Positions 51,866 to 61,565 of a DNA stretch of 64,000 nt are shown piece after piece. The stretch covers positions 558,001-622,000 of the forward strand of contig CP046177.1 in the NCBI GenBank assembly GCA_014075215.1, in the 5' to 3' direction. Source of the stretch: Flavobacteriaceae bacterium (GTDB taxonomy: Bacteria; Bacteroidota; Bacteroidia; Flavobacteriales; Flavobacteriaceae). The number at the start of each line of letters is the position of its first letter. The stretch's first letter is position 1. Below the pieces are notes generated by a model. That model made no database searches, was not told the DNA's origin, and saw nothing but the letters and a program-made list of their open reading frames with translations. The position numbers and the translations under genes were made by a program.

Positions 51866-54718
51866 ATGCCAACAAAAAAAAGACTTTTTTTATTAGATGC
51901 TTTTGCATTAATTTTCAGAGGGTATTATGCCTTTATTAAAAATCCCCGTATCAACTCTAAAGGGATGGATACCTCGGCGATTATGGGCTTTACCAATTCG
52001 CTGTTAGATGTTATAAAAAGAGAACAGCCCGATTATTTGGCTGTTTGTTTTGATCGTGGCGGAAGTGTTGCCAGAACAGAGCTTTTTCCGGAATATAAAG
52101 CAAACAGACAAGAAACGCCCGAAGCTATCAAAATTGCCATACCCTATATCGAAAAAATTTTAACTGCCATGCATATTCCCATAGTGGTTTTAGAAGGATA
52201 TGAAGCAGACGATATTATCGGTACCCTGGCAAAGAAAGCAGAAAAAAAAGGTTATGAAACTTTTATGGTTACGCCTGACAAGGATTTTGCCCAGTTGGTT
52301 ACTGAAAATATCCTGATGTATCGCCCTCGTTTCGGAGGCGGCTATGAAACCTGGGGCGTTTCGGAAGTAAAAGAGAAATTTGGTGTAGAACACCCGGAAC
52401 AAGTTATCGATTTTTTGGGAATGATGGGAGATTCCGTTGACAATATTCCCGGGCTACCCGGCGTTGGAGAAAAAACAGCCAAAAAATTCCTGGCAGCCTA
52501 TGGTTCTATCGAAAATCTATTGGCAAATACTGCCTATTTAAAAGGAAAGATGAAAGAGAAACTGGAAGCTTCTAAAGAGGTAGGAATCCTCTCCAAACAA
52601 CTGGCAACTATTATGCTGGATGTCCCCATAGATTTTCATGAAGAACATTTTGAAATGTGTCAGCCGGATATGGAAGTCACCAAAGAAATTTTTCACGAAC
52701 TGGAATTTAGAAGACTGACAGATAATTTTTTAAAGACATTTTCTTCGGTCCCGCCCCTACCCGATGAACAAAACGATGTTCAAAAGGCTCAACAAAAACC
52801 TCTAAACCCTGTCGCCTCTAAAAAAGTGACTCAAGGAGAGCAATTTGATTTATTTGTCGCTCCGGGTGCCGGTACCCTCTCCGAAGAAGAAAAGAGTACC
52901 GGGTTTAAAACCATTACCAATGCAGATCATTTCTACCAACATATAAATACACCCTTATCCCGAAAACTCCTGTTACAAAAATTATTGCAGCAACCTTCTG
53001 TCTGTTTTGATACGGAAACTACCGGATTAAAAGCTCTGGAAGTAGCATTGATAGGCATTGCTTTTTCATATGAAGCAGGGAAAGGGTATTATGTTTCTTT
53101 TCCGGAAAATCAGGAAGAAACCAAAGTTCTTTTAGAGTCGTTCAGACCCTTTTTTGAAAATAAACGCATTGAGAAAATCGGACATAACTTAAAATATGAT
53201 ATCAAAGTGTTATCTAATTACGATATTTCCGTAAAAGGCTCGTTGTTTGATACCATGATTGCTCATTATCTGATCAATCCGGATATGCGCCACAATATGG
53301 ACATACTTGCAGAAACCTATTTGAATTATCAACCTGTTTCCATTACCGAATTAATTGGCAAAAAAGGTAAAAACCAATTGTCTATGCGAGAGGTTCCGAT
53401 TGCTGACCAAACGGAGTATGCCGTAGAAGATGCTGATATTACGCTGCAATTGAAAACGCATTTTACAAAAGAATTAGAAGGCGGAAACGTAACCAAATTG
53501 TTTACTGATATAGAGCTCCCTTTGGTTTCCGTATTAACTGCTATGGAAATTGAAGGCATCAATCTAAATACCGGCTTTTTAAAAGAGCTTTCTGCCGATC
53601 TGACCGAATATATTGTAACACTAGAAGAAAACATTTACACACAAGCCGGTGAGGAATTTAACATTGCCTCTCCAAAACAACTGGGCGTCATTTTATTTGA
53701 AAAAATGAAGTTGGCAGACAAACCTAAAAAAACCAAAACGGGCCAGTATTCTACTGCAGAAGATGTATTATCTTATTTGGCAAAAGAGCACCAAATTATT
53801 GCGGATATTTTAGCATATCGCCAATATAAAAAATTGCAGAGCACCTATGTAGATGCGTTACCTAACGAGATCAATCCGAAAACAGGAAGAGTACATACGG
53901 TATATGCACAAGCTGTTGCCGCAACAGGGCGGCTTAGCTCTAATAATCCTAATCTGCAGAACATTCCGATTCGTACAACACGTGGCCGGCAGGTGAGAAA
54001 AGCCTTTATTCCCCGTAACAACGATTATGTGTTGTTGGCTGCTGATTATTCGCAAATAGAATTACGCATTATCGCGGCTTTCAGCGAAGAGGAAACCATG
54101 ACCCAAGCTTTTAAAAACGGAGAGGATATTCATGCTTCGACTGCTGCAAAAGTATTTAATGTTCCTATTGAAGAAGTAACGCGTGAACAACGCAGCAATG
54201 CAAAAACAGTTAATTTTGGCATTATCTACGGAGTTTCCCCTTTTGGATTGAGTAATCAGACAAATCTGACCCGAAAGGAATCCAAAGAGCTTATTGACCT
54301 GTATTATGAAACCTATCCCAAGCTTCGGAGTTATATAGCAAAGCAGGTAGATTTTGCGCGAGAACACGGATATGTGGAAACAGTTTTGCAAAGACGACGG
54401 TATTTAAAAGATATCAACTCTCAGAATGCTATTGTTCGGGGTGCTGCCGAGAGAAATGCCGTAAATGCTCCTATTCAGGGATCTGCAGCAGACATTATCA
54501 AACTGGCAATGATTGCTATTTACAAGCGTTTTTCATCTGAAAATTTTAAATCGAAAATGCTGTTGCAAGTACACGATGAACTGGTTTTTGATGCTTGCAA
54601 AAGCGAATTGGAAATCATCAAACCCATTATCAAAGAAGAAATGGAAAATGCTTATAAAATGACTGTTCCTTTGGACGTGGAAATAGGTATTGGTGAAAAT
54701 TGGTTAGAAGCGCATTAA
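51866..54718 (+). CDS. polA: DNA polymerase I
   Basis: 950 residues, standard three-domain layout. 5'-nuclease domain (res 1-290: LFLLDAFALIFRGYYAF, DDIIGTLAKKAEKKGYETF, GMMGDSVDNIPGLPGVGEKTA). DnaQ-like proofreading domain with intact FDTETTGLKAL (~378) and NLKYDIKVL. Polymerase: motif A LAADYSQIELRIIAAFSEE (~725), motif B RSNAKTVNFGIIYGVSPFGL, motif C LQVHDELVFDA (~902). Fills gaps and removes primers. No frame break over 950 codons. Confidence 0.97.
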   Translation: MPTKKRLFLLDAFALIFRGYYAFIKNPRINSKGMDTSAIMGFTNSLLDVIKREQPDYLAVCFDRGGSVARTELFPEYKANRQETPEAIKIAIPYIEKILTAMHIPIVVLEGYEADDIIGTLAKKAEKKGYETFMVTPDKDFAQLVTENILMYRPRFGGGYETWGVSEVKEKFGVEHPEQVIDFLGMMGDSVDNIPGLPGVGEKTAKKFLAAYGSIENLLANTAYLKGKMKEKLEASKEVGILSKQLATIMLDVPIDFHEEHFEMCQPDMEVTKEIFHELEFRRLTDNFLKTFSSVPPLPDEQNDVQKAQQKPLNPVASKKVTQGEQFDLFVAPGAGTLSEEEKSTGFKTITNADHFYQHINTPLSRKLLLQKLLQQPSVCFDTETTGLKALEVALIGIAFSYEAGKGYYVSFPENQEETKVLLESFRPFFENKRIEKIGHNLKYDIKVLSNYDISVKGSLFDTMIAHYLINPDMRHNMDILAETYLNYQPVSITELIGKKGKNQLSMREVPIADQTEYAVEDADITLQLKTHFTKELEGGNVTKLFTDIELPLVSVLTAMEIEGINLNTGFLKELSADLTEYIVTLEENIYTQAGEEFNIASPKQLGVILFEKMKLADKPKKTKTGQYSTAEDVLSYLAKEHQIIADILAYRQYKKLQSTYVDALPNEINPKTGRVHTVYAQAVAATGRLSSNNPNLQNIPIRTTRGRQVRKAFIPRNNDYVLLAADYSQIELRIIAAFSEEETMTQAFKNGEDIHASTAAKVFNVPIEEVTREQRSNAKTVNFGIIYGVSPFGLSNQTNLTRKESKELIDLYYETYPKLRSYIAKQVDFAREHGYVETVLQRRRYLKDINSQNAIVRGAAERNAVNAPIQGSAADIIKLAMIAIYKRFSSENFKSKMLLQVHDELVFDACKSELEIIKPIIKEEMENAYKMTVPLDVEIGIGENWLEAH

Positions 54719-55193
54719 AAAATCATATCCGTAATTTCAAGTGATAAAAATTACAAATACTTATCTCCTCGATATCAACTGATTAAATTTATTTTTAGAT
54801 TCAATATAAGGGCTAAATCAACATAACTTGACATAAAATAAGATTTGCAGATACATTTTAAAACAAGACTACTACGCTATTAGAATTAAGAATCAAGACC
54901 GTCATGATTCTTGGTTCTAGAGTCAACAGGTCTTTAAATAATGACATTTTGTATTGGTTTAGCCATAATACCTAAAAGAAAGAGTGCTCTTATGAAAAAA
55001 GCACTCTTCACAAATCAACAGAACTTAACTGTGAAAGACAATGAAATATCCCCTAAAGTTGACGTAAAATTAAATCGGAAAGGGATAAGATTGACTTAAA
55101 AAAGCCCAAGTCCTATTAATTCTATATCAACGACAAAAAAATATCGATAAAAGGAAATGGAACAAACAAGTCTGTTTTGCAGAAATAGAATAC
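54719..55193. other. 475-bp intergenic region with two hairpins
   Basis: No gene. Hairpin AAGAATCA..TGATTCTT (54888-54912) lies 170 bp past polA. A second one, AAGAGTGCT..AGCACTCTT (54980-55008, 9-bp stem, 11-nt loop), is a candidate terminator for the convergent pair polA/thioesterase. The rest is AT-rich with no recognisable element. Confidence 0.5.
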
Positions 55194-55706
55194 TTAAGTA
55201 AATAATGCTTTTAATTCGGTAGCATCCTCAGGGCTCATTTTCCCGGCAAGTAGTAAGCTCAACTGTTTTCTCCGTAAAGCACCGTCGTAGCGTTCTTTTT
55301 CTAAGTCCGTTTCCGGAATAATCGGAGGGGTTTCTACAGGTTTTCCGGTCTCATCAACAGCAACGAAAGTATATATACCCTCGTTTACTTTTGTTTTGGT
55401 TCCGGATTGCCGATCTTCTATCCATACATCTACATAAATTTCCATAGAAGATGTAAAGGCTCTGGAAACTTTTGCTTCTATCGTTACTACACTTCCTACA
55501 GGTACGGATTTGTTAAAAGCTACATGATTTACGGAAGCAGTTACTACAATTCTTCGCGAATGTCTCCTTGCGGCAATACTACACGCCCTATCCATTCTTG
55601 CCAATAATTCACCTCCGAAAAGATCGTCCAGATAATTGGTTTCACCGGGTAAAACCAAATCTGTCAAAACGGTTAATGATTCTTTAGGTGATTTTGCTTT
55701 CATCAT
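55194..55706 (-). CDS. Acyl-CoA thioesterase, hotdog fold (YciA/BFIT type)
   Basis: 170 residues. DLVLPGETNYLDDLFGGELLARMDRACSIAA (positions ~18-48) carries the N/D-F-GG motif and the general base Asp; the central helix and VTASVNHVAFNKSVPVGSVVTIEAKVSRAFTSSMEI strand follow. Hydrolyses acyl-CoA in the cytosol. C-terminal helix LLLAGKMSPEDATELKALF is typical. Own transcript. Confidence 0.92.
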   Translation of the reverse strand: MMKAKSPKESLTVLTDLVLPGETNYLDDLFGGELLARMDRACSIAARRHSRRIVVTASVNHVAFNKSVPVGSVVTIEAKVSRAFTSSMEIYVDVWIEDRQSGTKTKVNEGIYTFVAVDETGKPVETPPIIPETDLEKERYDGALRRKQLSLLLAGKMSPEDATELKALFT

Positions 55707-55763
55707 AAATTTTATGTAAAAATCATCAGGCCTGTTAAGGCATACTATAGAAAGGAATTAATT

Positions 55764-56666
55764 TTAGCGAAAAGACTTGTGCAACATCCAGGCGTCTTCG
55801 GCATCTAACTTACGAATCCTGGTCAAATTTTTATAGGCTACAAACCTGTCTGAAAAACTTTCATAGGCTACTTGTGTCAAACCCCACCTATTTTTACCTA
55901 AAATAGCAGCATTTAAAAAACCTTTTGCTTTTAACCGGGCTACTTTCTTTTTTGCATTTGCTTCAAATTGAAAAGAACCGGCAATTACATGGTATGATTT
56001 AGAAGCTTCTTTCACAACGTTTAGATTAATTGTGGGCAAAGGATCACTTATGACAAAAGTGGCATTTTGAATTTTGTATTCCAGCACTTTTTGTTTTTCG
56101 ACCATCTCTTTTTGTTGCCGGTTATTTTCATAACTATCCCATCCGACAAAACTTAACGCCAGTAATATAGCCGCCGCTGCTGCATATTTTGCCATATGAG
56201 AAATACCGGCAGGTGTTTTTGCAGGAACTAAAGGAGCTGCTTTTTGTTGATGTCGTTTGGTCGGTACATGAAAAGAAGACAGCCCGAACGAGCTTGTTAA
56301 ATAACTAATGTCTTTCGAAGGTTCAAAAACAAGTTGCCCCTTATCATTTAAGAGCATACAGCCAATCTTATCTATGGAAAGCTCCCCCGATTGAATTTTT
56401 TTCTGCCAATTAGCTACAACCGTATTCGCTTTTTCAAAAGCTGTGCTATATGAAATACCTTCTGCTTTGGCAATATAATTGACTAACAAACCGTCATTCA
56501 ATTTTAGATGCGAATTAAAAGAAATTTGTTTTGTCGGCGGATAAAACAACTGTTCTTCTTCATTAATTTTAGCACTAACGGTATTCGTAATAAAGCTTCC
56601 AAAATCTGGCACAATTACACAATCGTGTCTGTACAGTAAGTCATGAATATAATTTGCTATTGTCAT
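55764..56666 (-). CDS. HU-CCDC81 and SPOR-domain membrane protein
   Basis: About 300 residues from ATG 56666 (MTIANYIHDLLYRHDCVIVPDFGSF; the frame opens at 56675). Two bacterial HU-CCDC81 domains (res ~1-135: NSHLKLNDGLLVNYIAKAEG, IGCMLLNDKGQLVFEP), a helix ~165-180 (YAAAAAILLALSFVGW) and a C-terminal SPOR domain (YHVIAGSFQFEANAKKKVARLKAKGF). SPOR domains bind peptidoglycan at division sites, so a cell-envelope role. A TATCTTTG -7 box lies upstream (56673-56680). Confidence 0.9.
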   Translation of the reverse strand: MTIANYIHDLLYRHDCVIVPDFGSFITNTVSAKINEEEQLFYPPTKQISFNSHLKLNDGLLVNYIAKAEGISYSTAFEKANTVVANWQKKIQSGELSIDKIGCMLLNDKGQLVFEPSKDISYLTSSFGLSSFHVPTKRHQQKAAPLVPAKTPAGISHMAKYAAAAAILLALSFVGWDSYENNRQQKEMVEKQKVLEYKIQNATFVISDPLPTINLNVVKEASKSYHVIAGSFQFEANAKKKVARLKAKGFLNAAILGKNRWGLTQVAYESFSDRFVAYKNLTRIRKLDAEDAWMLHKSFR

Positions 56667-56729
56667 TTGGAACAAAGATAAAAATTATAAGAGCAGGAAA
56701 AATGAGCTGTTTTTAAAAATTATTAACAA

Positions 56730-56737
56730 TAATTTTG
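56730..56737 (+). promoter_or_regulatory. TAnnTTTG -7 box (TAATTTTG) before dprA
   Basis: TAATTTTG at 56730-56737, 20 bp before the dprA ATG, matches the Bacteroidota -7 consensus. A -33 TTTG is not clear. Confidence 0.4.
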
Positions 56738-56756
56738 TAATTTTAAAATCAAAATA

Positions 56757-57866
56757 ATGCATGTGAAAAAAGAAAAGTTATTTGCTATTCTGCGTTTGCA
56801 AAAAGTCAAATTTATAGGAGATGTTCTCGCAAAAAAGTTGATTTCTGCTGTTGGAGATGTAGAAAGTATTTTTAAAGAAAACCCAAATACACTTCAAAAA
56901 GTACATGGAATAGGTTCGTACGCCATAAAACATTTACTAGATGAGTCGAAACTGTATTGGGTTGAAAGAGAATTGCAACACATAGAAGATCATCATATTG
57001 AATATTCTTATTTTTTAGATGATGATTATCCTGAAAATTTGCAGCATTGTACAGATGCTCCCATATTGTTTTTTAAAGACGGAAATATTGACTTTGATAA
57101 CAAAAGAATCATTGCGATTGTCGGAACGAGAAATATGTCTCACTACGGACGGGATTTTTGCAATCAGCTAATTGAAAACCTGGCCGTATATGATCCGATT
57201 ATTGTCAGTGGTCTTGCTTATGGAGTTGATATTTGTGCACACAAAGCAGCCATAAAAAATCATTTGCAAACCATTGCGGTTTTAGCACACGGTTTTTCGC
57301 GGGTGTATCCGAAAGCTCATAAAAAATATATCCATCAACTACATAAAAAAGGAGGATGTATTACTGAGTTTTGGTACGAGGACACCCCACAGAGAGAACA
57401 TTTTCTAAAACGCAACAGAATTGTAGCAGGCTTGTCGGCAGCCACTATTATCATAGAATCTGCACATAAAGGAGGTGCGTTGGTAACGGCAGATATTGCC
57501 AATTCTTATAATAGAGATGTATTTGCAGTTCCGGGAAAAGTTAATGATCTGACAAGTATAGGTTGCAATGAACTTATCAGACGGCATAACGCCTGTTTGC
57601 TGCAATCTCCTAAAAATATAGTGGAGATGTTGAATTGGGACATTAAGGAAACACCTAATAAGAAAATTCAAAAACCACTATTTGCAAAACTAAATGAAAA
57701 AGAGCAGAAAGTATATGACTTTTTAATAAAAAATAAAGCACAGGTATTAGATACTATAGCTATTGAGTGTGCTATTCCTATATATCAGTCAGCATCCGTT
57801 TTATTAGAACTGGAATTAAAAGGAGTAGTAAAATCATTACCCGGAAAGATGTTTGAATTGAGTTAG
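56757..57866 (+). CDS. dprA: DNA-processing protein DprA (Smf)
   Basis: 369 residues. SAM-like N-terminal part (FIGDVLAKKLISAVGDVESIF, VHGIGSYAIKHLL), then the Rossmann core: IAIVGTRNMSHYGRDF, IVSGLAYGVDICAHKAA, LAHGFSRVYPKAHK, NRIVAGLSAATIIIESAHKGGALVTA, and a winged-helix end. Loads RecA on incoming DNA in natural transformation and protects it from restriction. No frame break. Confidence 0.96.
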   Translation: MHVKKEKLFAILRLQKVKFIGDVLAKKLISAVGDVESIFKENPNTLQKVHGIGSYAIKHLLDESKLYWVERELQHIEDHHIEYSYFLDDDYPENLQHCTDAPILFFKDGNIDFDNKRIIAIVGTRNMSHYGRDFCNQLIENLAVYDPIIVSGLAYGVDICAHKAAIKNHLQTIAVLAHGFSRVYPKAHKKYIHQLHKKGGCITEFWYEDTPQREHFLKRNRIVAGLSAATIIIESAHKGGALVTADIANSYNRDVFAVPGKVNDLTSIGCNELIRRHNACLLQSPKNIVEMLNWDIKETPNKKIQKPLFAKLNEKEQKVYDFLIKNKAQVLDTIAIECAIPIYQSASVLLELELKGVVKSLPGKMFELS

Positions 57867-58028
57867 AGGAAGAACAGGTGTAGTTAAAAATTCAAATGTA
57901 ATATTATCAAATGACACATTTGAATTTTCAAAAAATGCAATTAACGCGAATAATGGATAAGAAAAAGGTGTTTAAATCATTGTTTATTTATGTGAATTTC
58001 AGTAAATTGAATAATAAAAACACCTCAA

Positions 58029-58218
58029 ATGCTTAGAGATAAAGTTACGGAATTCTTTGTAGAATTAGACGATTTTCACATAGAATTTGCTTCACAACTA
58101 GAAAATGGTCTATAATTGGAAAGTTCAGGAGTTAAAAAACGCGATCATAAAGGGAAATTGTCTGATGCAGAAAAGATGAGTATCTATCTGTTGTTTCCCT
58201 GTTTTCTACTACCTATTT
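58029..58218 (+). pseudogene. IS982-family transposase remnant
   Basis: About 60 codons with an in-frame stop (LRDKVTEFFVELDDFHIEF, ASQLENGL-stop, HKGKLSDAEKMSIYLLF). The start of IS982 transposases with the DD region absent. The rest of 57867-58227 shows nothing else. Confidence 0.65.
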
Positions 58219-58227
58219 AAAAGGGTT

Positions 58228-58419
58228 TTACTTTTTTTCTTCTATTTTATCTTCGGCTTCTTCTTTTTTAGTAGCGTTTTTAAATTCTTTGATTCCTTTT
58301 CCGAGTCCTTTCATTAATTCGGGTATTTTTTTCCCTCCAAACATCAATAAAACCAGTACAACTATTATGGCAATTTGCCAAGGACCAACAAAACCGAGAA
58401 GCATAGTAAGTGCGTTCAT
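58228..58419 (-). CDS. tatA: TatA/E-family translocase protein
   Basis: 63 residues from ATG 58419 (MNALTMLLGFVGPWQIAIIV; the longer 58476 start lacks support). One helix (VGPWQIAIIVVLVLLMFGG), the FGGKKIPELMKGLGKGIKEFK amphipathic helix, then an acidic/basic tail. Forms the Tat pore with TatC for folded proteins. A TATCTTTG-type -7 box lies at 58439-58446 on this strand. Confidence 0.92.
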   Translation of the reverse strand: MNALTMLLGFVGPWQIAIIVVLVLLMFGGKKIPELMKGLGKGIKEFKNATKKEEAEDKIEEKK

Positions 58420-58484
58420 TATTTTTGTATTTATCTTACAAAGATACAAAAAGGTTTCAATTGACAGAAAAGACATTGAATAAC

Positions 58485-59162
58485 CTAATTCCTTTGTTTT
58501 ATAATACCTCCTATTACTTTTTTATCTTTAATTACTTCCGGATTTCCTTTATAAAAAACAGACCCGCCAAAACTTACCTTTGCATTTAGTGTTTCTCCGG
58601 CCAGTATTTCCGCTTTGGCTCCTGTTCCTACATTTACAGTGGAATTGTCAGATACTTTCAGACCATACCCGTGATAGATACCATACAAGTCTAATTCTAC
58701 ATCCTGGTTTTTTGAAGTTCCGGTAAGTTTTATAATGCCTCCCGAAGAACATTTAACTCTTAGATGTTTTACCTTTAAAACCATATTGATAAAAGCTCCT
58801 TCTTGTGCTTTTATTTCTATTTGTGGTTGTGAAACTTCTTTAGCGGTAATCGTAGCACCTTCATTGCCATCAATAATTTTAATTTCCGTATGGTAGTATA
58901 ATGTAACATCAACTTTGTTATCTGATGAGATGTCCGGAAATTTTAAAGATATTTTTAAAATATCTCTGGTGTTTTTTACTTTTACTCTCTCTGATTTTTC
59001 TCCTGAAATCACTAACTTATGCTCGTCCGATTTTATAAGTTCAACATTAATTCCGTTAAAAACCTTTAAAGTTGTAAAAAAACCCAGTTTTTTAGTAATC
59101 ACCGTTTGGCTTGCCGAAGCAGCTGTTATGAATAATGCTACTAAAAAAAACGTTTTTTTCAT
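58485..59162 (-). CDS. Head-GIN domain (DUF2807) protein
   Basis: 225 residues. Signal peptide MKKTFFLVALFITAASASQ, then a beta-helical DUF2807 fold: FNGINVELIKSDEHKLVISGEKSERV, VSQPQIEIKAQEGAFINM, LKVKHLRVKCSSGGIIKLTG, FGGSVFYKGNPEVIKDK. Probably periplasmic or surface adhesin-like; function not established. Follows tatA in the same direction but with its own spacing. Confidence 0.85.
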   Translation of the reverse strand: MKKTFFLVALFITAASASQTVITKKLGFFTTLKVFNGINVELIKSDEHKLVISGEKSERVKVKNTRDILKISLKFPDISSDNKVDVTLYYHTEIKIIDGNEGATITAKEVSQPQIEIKAQEGAFINMVLKVKHLRVKCSSGGIIKLTGTSKNQDVELDLYGIYHGYGLKVSDNSTVNVGTGAKAEILAGETLNAKVSFGGSVFYKGNPEVIKDKKVIGGIIKQRN

Positions 59163-59243
59163 TTTTATTTTATTAGATCATTAATTTACAATTTATATCC
59201 TATAAATAAAATAATTATTTACTTTTTTATTGTAGTATTTATG

Positions 59244-61469
59244 TTAAATCTCATCTTCAATTAATAAAAAATCCAGATTTTTACGCTCTAAATTTGCGTG
59301 CTTCACTTGTATTTTTACGATATCTCCCAACTGATACACCTGTTTGGTAGTTTCTCCAACAATTGCACATTGCTGTTCGTCAAATATGTAATAATCACTT
59401 TTAATATCCCGTATACGCACCATTCCTTCGCATTTGTTAGAAAGTATTTCCACATAAATTCCCCATTCCGTGGCGCCTGAAATAACACCTTGAAAAATTT
59501 CATTTTCACGACCTTTCATATATTTAATCTGCATATATTTAACGGAGTCTCTTTCTGCTTTTGTTGCCAGTTCTTCTTGCTTTGAGGCGTGTTTACACTT
59601 TTCTTCATACAGATCTGCTTTGGGGTTGCTGCCTCCGTCTAAATAATGCTGTAATAAACGATGTGTCATTACGTCAGGATATCTACGAATGGGGGAAGTA
59701 AAATGACTGTAATAGTCAAAAGCCAGTCCGTAATGCCCGATATTTTGTGTTGTGTATGCAGCTTTACTCATGGAACGAATGGTAAGCATTTCAATCATAT
59801 TTGCTTCCGCCTTGCCGTGAATATCTTTTAATAACTGATTTAAACTTTTTGAAGTAGATGTTCTTGTATCCGTATGTATTTTATAACCAAATTTACTTAT
59901 CATGTTTTGTAAAGTTGCCAATTTTTCTACATCCGGGTCGTCATGAACTCTGTAAATAAACGTTTTTTTTGTGGCCTTTCCTTTGTAAAATCCAATGAAT
60001 TCAGCTACTTTTTTGTTTGCTAATAACATGAATTCTTCAATTAATTTATGAGCATCTTTTGTTTCTTTAAGATATACCCCTATTGGGTTGCATTCTGTAT
60101 CCAAATGAAATTTTACTTCTGATCTGTCAAAAGAAATAGCACCGTTTTTCATTCTTTTATTTCGAAACTTCTTTGCAAGCTCATCCAATTTTAAAATAGC
60201 TTTCGCTATTTTTTGCTCAACTTCATAAGCAGTTCCTGTCAGAGAAACTTTACCCGGCATTGTGTAAGTGACTGCATCTCCCTCAAGAATTGAGCAATTT
60301 TCTATTATCGATTGTGCTTCTTCATATGAAAAACGCTTATCCGAACAAATGATCGTTCTGCCAAACCATTGATTGCTAATTTGTCCTTTTTCATTTATTT
60401 CAAAAATGACAGAAAAAGTCAACTTTTCTTCATTCGGACGTAAAGAACAAATGCCGTTGGATAAAATTTCCGGCAACATGGGCACTACTCTATCCACTAA
60501 ATATACGGAAGTTGCTCTTTGACAGGCTTCATCATCTAAAACCGTTTTTGGTTGTATATAATGAGAGACATCTGCAATATGGATTCCTATTTCATAATTT
60601 CCGTTTTCCAATTTTGTAAAAGACAATGCGTCATCAAAATCTTTAGCATCTTTTGGATCTATGGTAAACGTTACATCTGATCGCATATCTCTCCTTTTCA
60701 AAATTTCTTCCCGAGTAATTTCTGTTGATAATTTTGAAGTTTCCCATGCTACTTCTTTTGGGAATTCATAAGGTAATCCGTATGCTAATAAAATAGCATG
60801 AATCTCCGTATCATGATCTTCCGGTTTTCCAAGAACCCGGGTAATGGTACCAAATGGGTTTTCCGACCTGTCGGGCCAATCAGTAATCTTAGCTAATACT
60901 TTATCTCCGTCTTTTGCGCCGTTTAATTTATTTTTAGATATAAAAATATCCGTATATATTTTGCGATTGTCAGGTATTACAAAACCAAAATTTTTATTCA
61001 TTTGCAGTACTCCTACAAATGCTGTTTTATTTCTTTTTAAAATCTCCACAACATCCGCTTCTATTCTATTGCTTCTTCTTCTTTTATAGATATAGGCTTT
61101 TACAATGTCGTTTTGCAAACCTTTATTTAGATTGATGGCAGGTACAAAGATGTCTTTTTCAAAATCACCGCAAATAAAATATCCATTTCCGTTAGTAGTC
61201 AAATCAAGTGTACCGGTATAGTATTTTCTATCTTCATTGATCTGAAATTTTCCCCTGTTAATCTCCTTTATTTTTTTGTCCTTCTTTAGTTCTTCTATTT
61301 TTTTTATGATCTGATTCTTTCCATCTGTATCGGATATCTTTAATTTTCCGGCAATTTGTTTATAGTTATAAAATTTAGAAGAGTTTTCTTTTAATAGCTT
61401 TAAAATAGTTCTTCTTAAATCTTTAATGTTGTTTCTTTTATTCTTGTAGATTTTTTTCTTTTTACTCAT
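59244..61469 (-). CDS. rnr: Ribonuclease R
   Basis: 741 residues. Winged HTH at the start (RTILKLLKENSSKFYNYKQIAGKL), two cold-shock domains (GTLDLTTNGNGYFICGDF, VGVLQMNKNFGFVIPDNR), the RNB catalytic domain (FTIDPKDAKDFDDALSF with its Asp cluster, VSHYIQPKTVLDDEACQRATSVYL, RYPDVMTHRLLQHYL) and a C-terminal S1 domain (FQGVISGATEWGIYVEILSNKCEG). Degrades structured RNA 3'-5'. Intact. Confidence 0.95.
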   Translation of the reverse strand: MSKKKKIYKNKRNNIKDLRRTILKLLKENSSKFYNYKQIAGKLKISDTDGKNQIIKKIEELKKDKKIKEINRGKFQINEDRKYYTGTLDLTTNGNGYFICGDFEKDIFVPAINLNKGLQNDIVKAYIYKRRRSNRIEADVVEILKRNKTAFVGVLQMNKNFGFVIPDNRKIYTDIFISKNKLNGAKDGDKVLAKITDWPDRSENPFGTITRVLGKPEDHDTEIHAILLAYGLPYEFPKEVAWETSKLSTEITREEILKRRDMRSDVTFTIDPKDAKDFDDALSFTKLENGNYEIGIHIADVSHYIQPKTVLDDEACQRATSVYLVDRVVPMLPEILSNGICSLRPNEEKLTFSVIFEINEKGQISNQWFGRTIICSDKRFSYEEAQSIIENCSILEGDAVTYTMPGKVSLTGTAYEVEQKIAKAILKLDELAKKFRNKRMKNGAISFDRSEVKFHLDTECNPIGVYLKETKDAHKLIEEFMLLANKKVAEFIGFYKGKATKKTFIYRVHDDPDVEKLATLQNMISKFGYKIHTDTRTSTSKSLNQLLKDIHGKAEANMIEMLTIRSMSKAAYTTQNIGHYGLAFDYYSHFTSPIRRYPDVMTHRLLQHYLDGGSNPKADLYEEKCKHASKQEELATKAERDSVKYMQIKYMKGRENEIFQGVISGATEWGIYVEILSNKCEGMVRIRDIKSDYYIFDEQQCAIVGETTKQVYQLGDIVKIQVKHANLERKNLDFLLIEDEI

Positions 61470-61565
61470 TAGTTCTTCTCTATCTTATCTAAATATTTTA
61501 AGCAAAAATATCATAATACCTAATTTACTATAATCCAATGCTTTTTTAAACCATCTTCGGGGATG

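Noticed and set aside
54880..55010. tRNA or small RNA gene in the hairpin-rich region after polA
   Set aside because: No cloverleaf or conserved T-loop; the hairpins are simple and fit terminators.
58420..58476. Longer start for tatA at 58476
   Set aside because: It would add a hydrophobic stretch upstream of the normal TatA start and cross the TATCTTTG promoter box.
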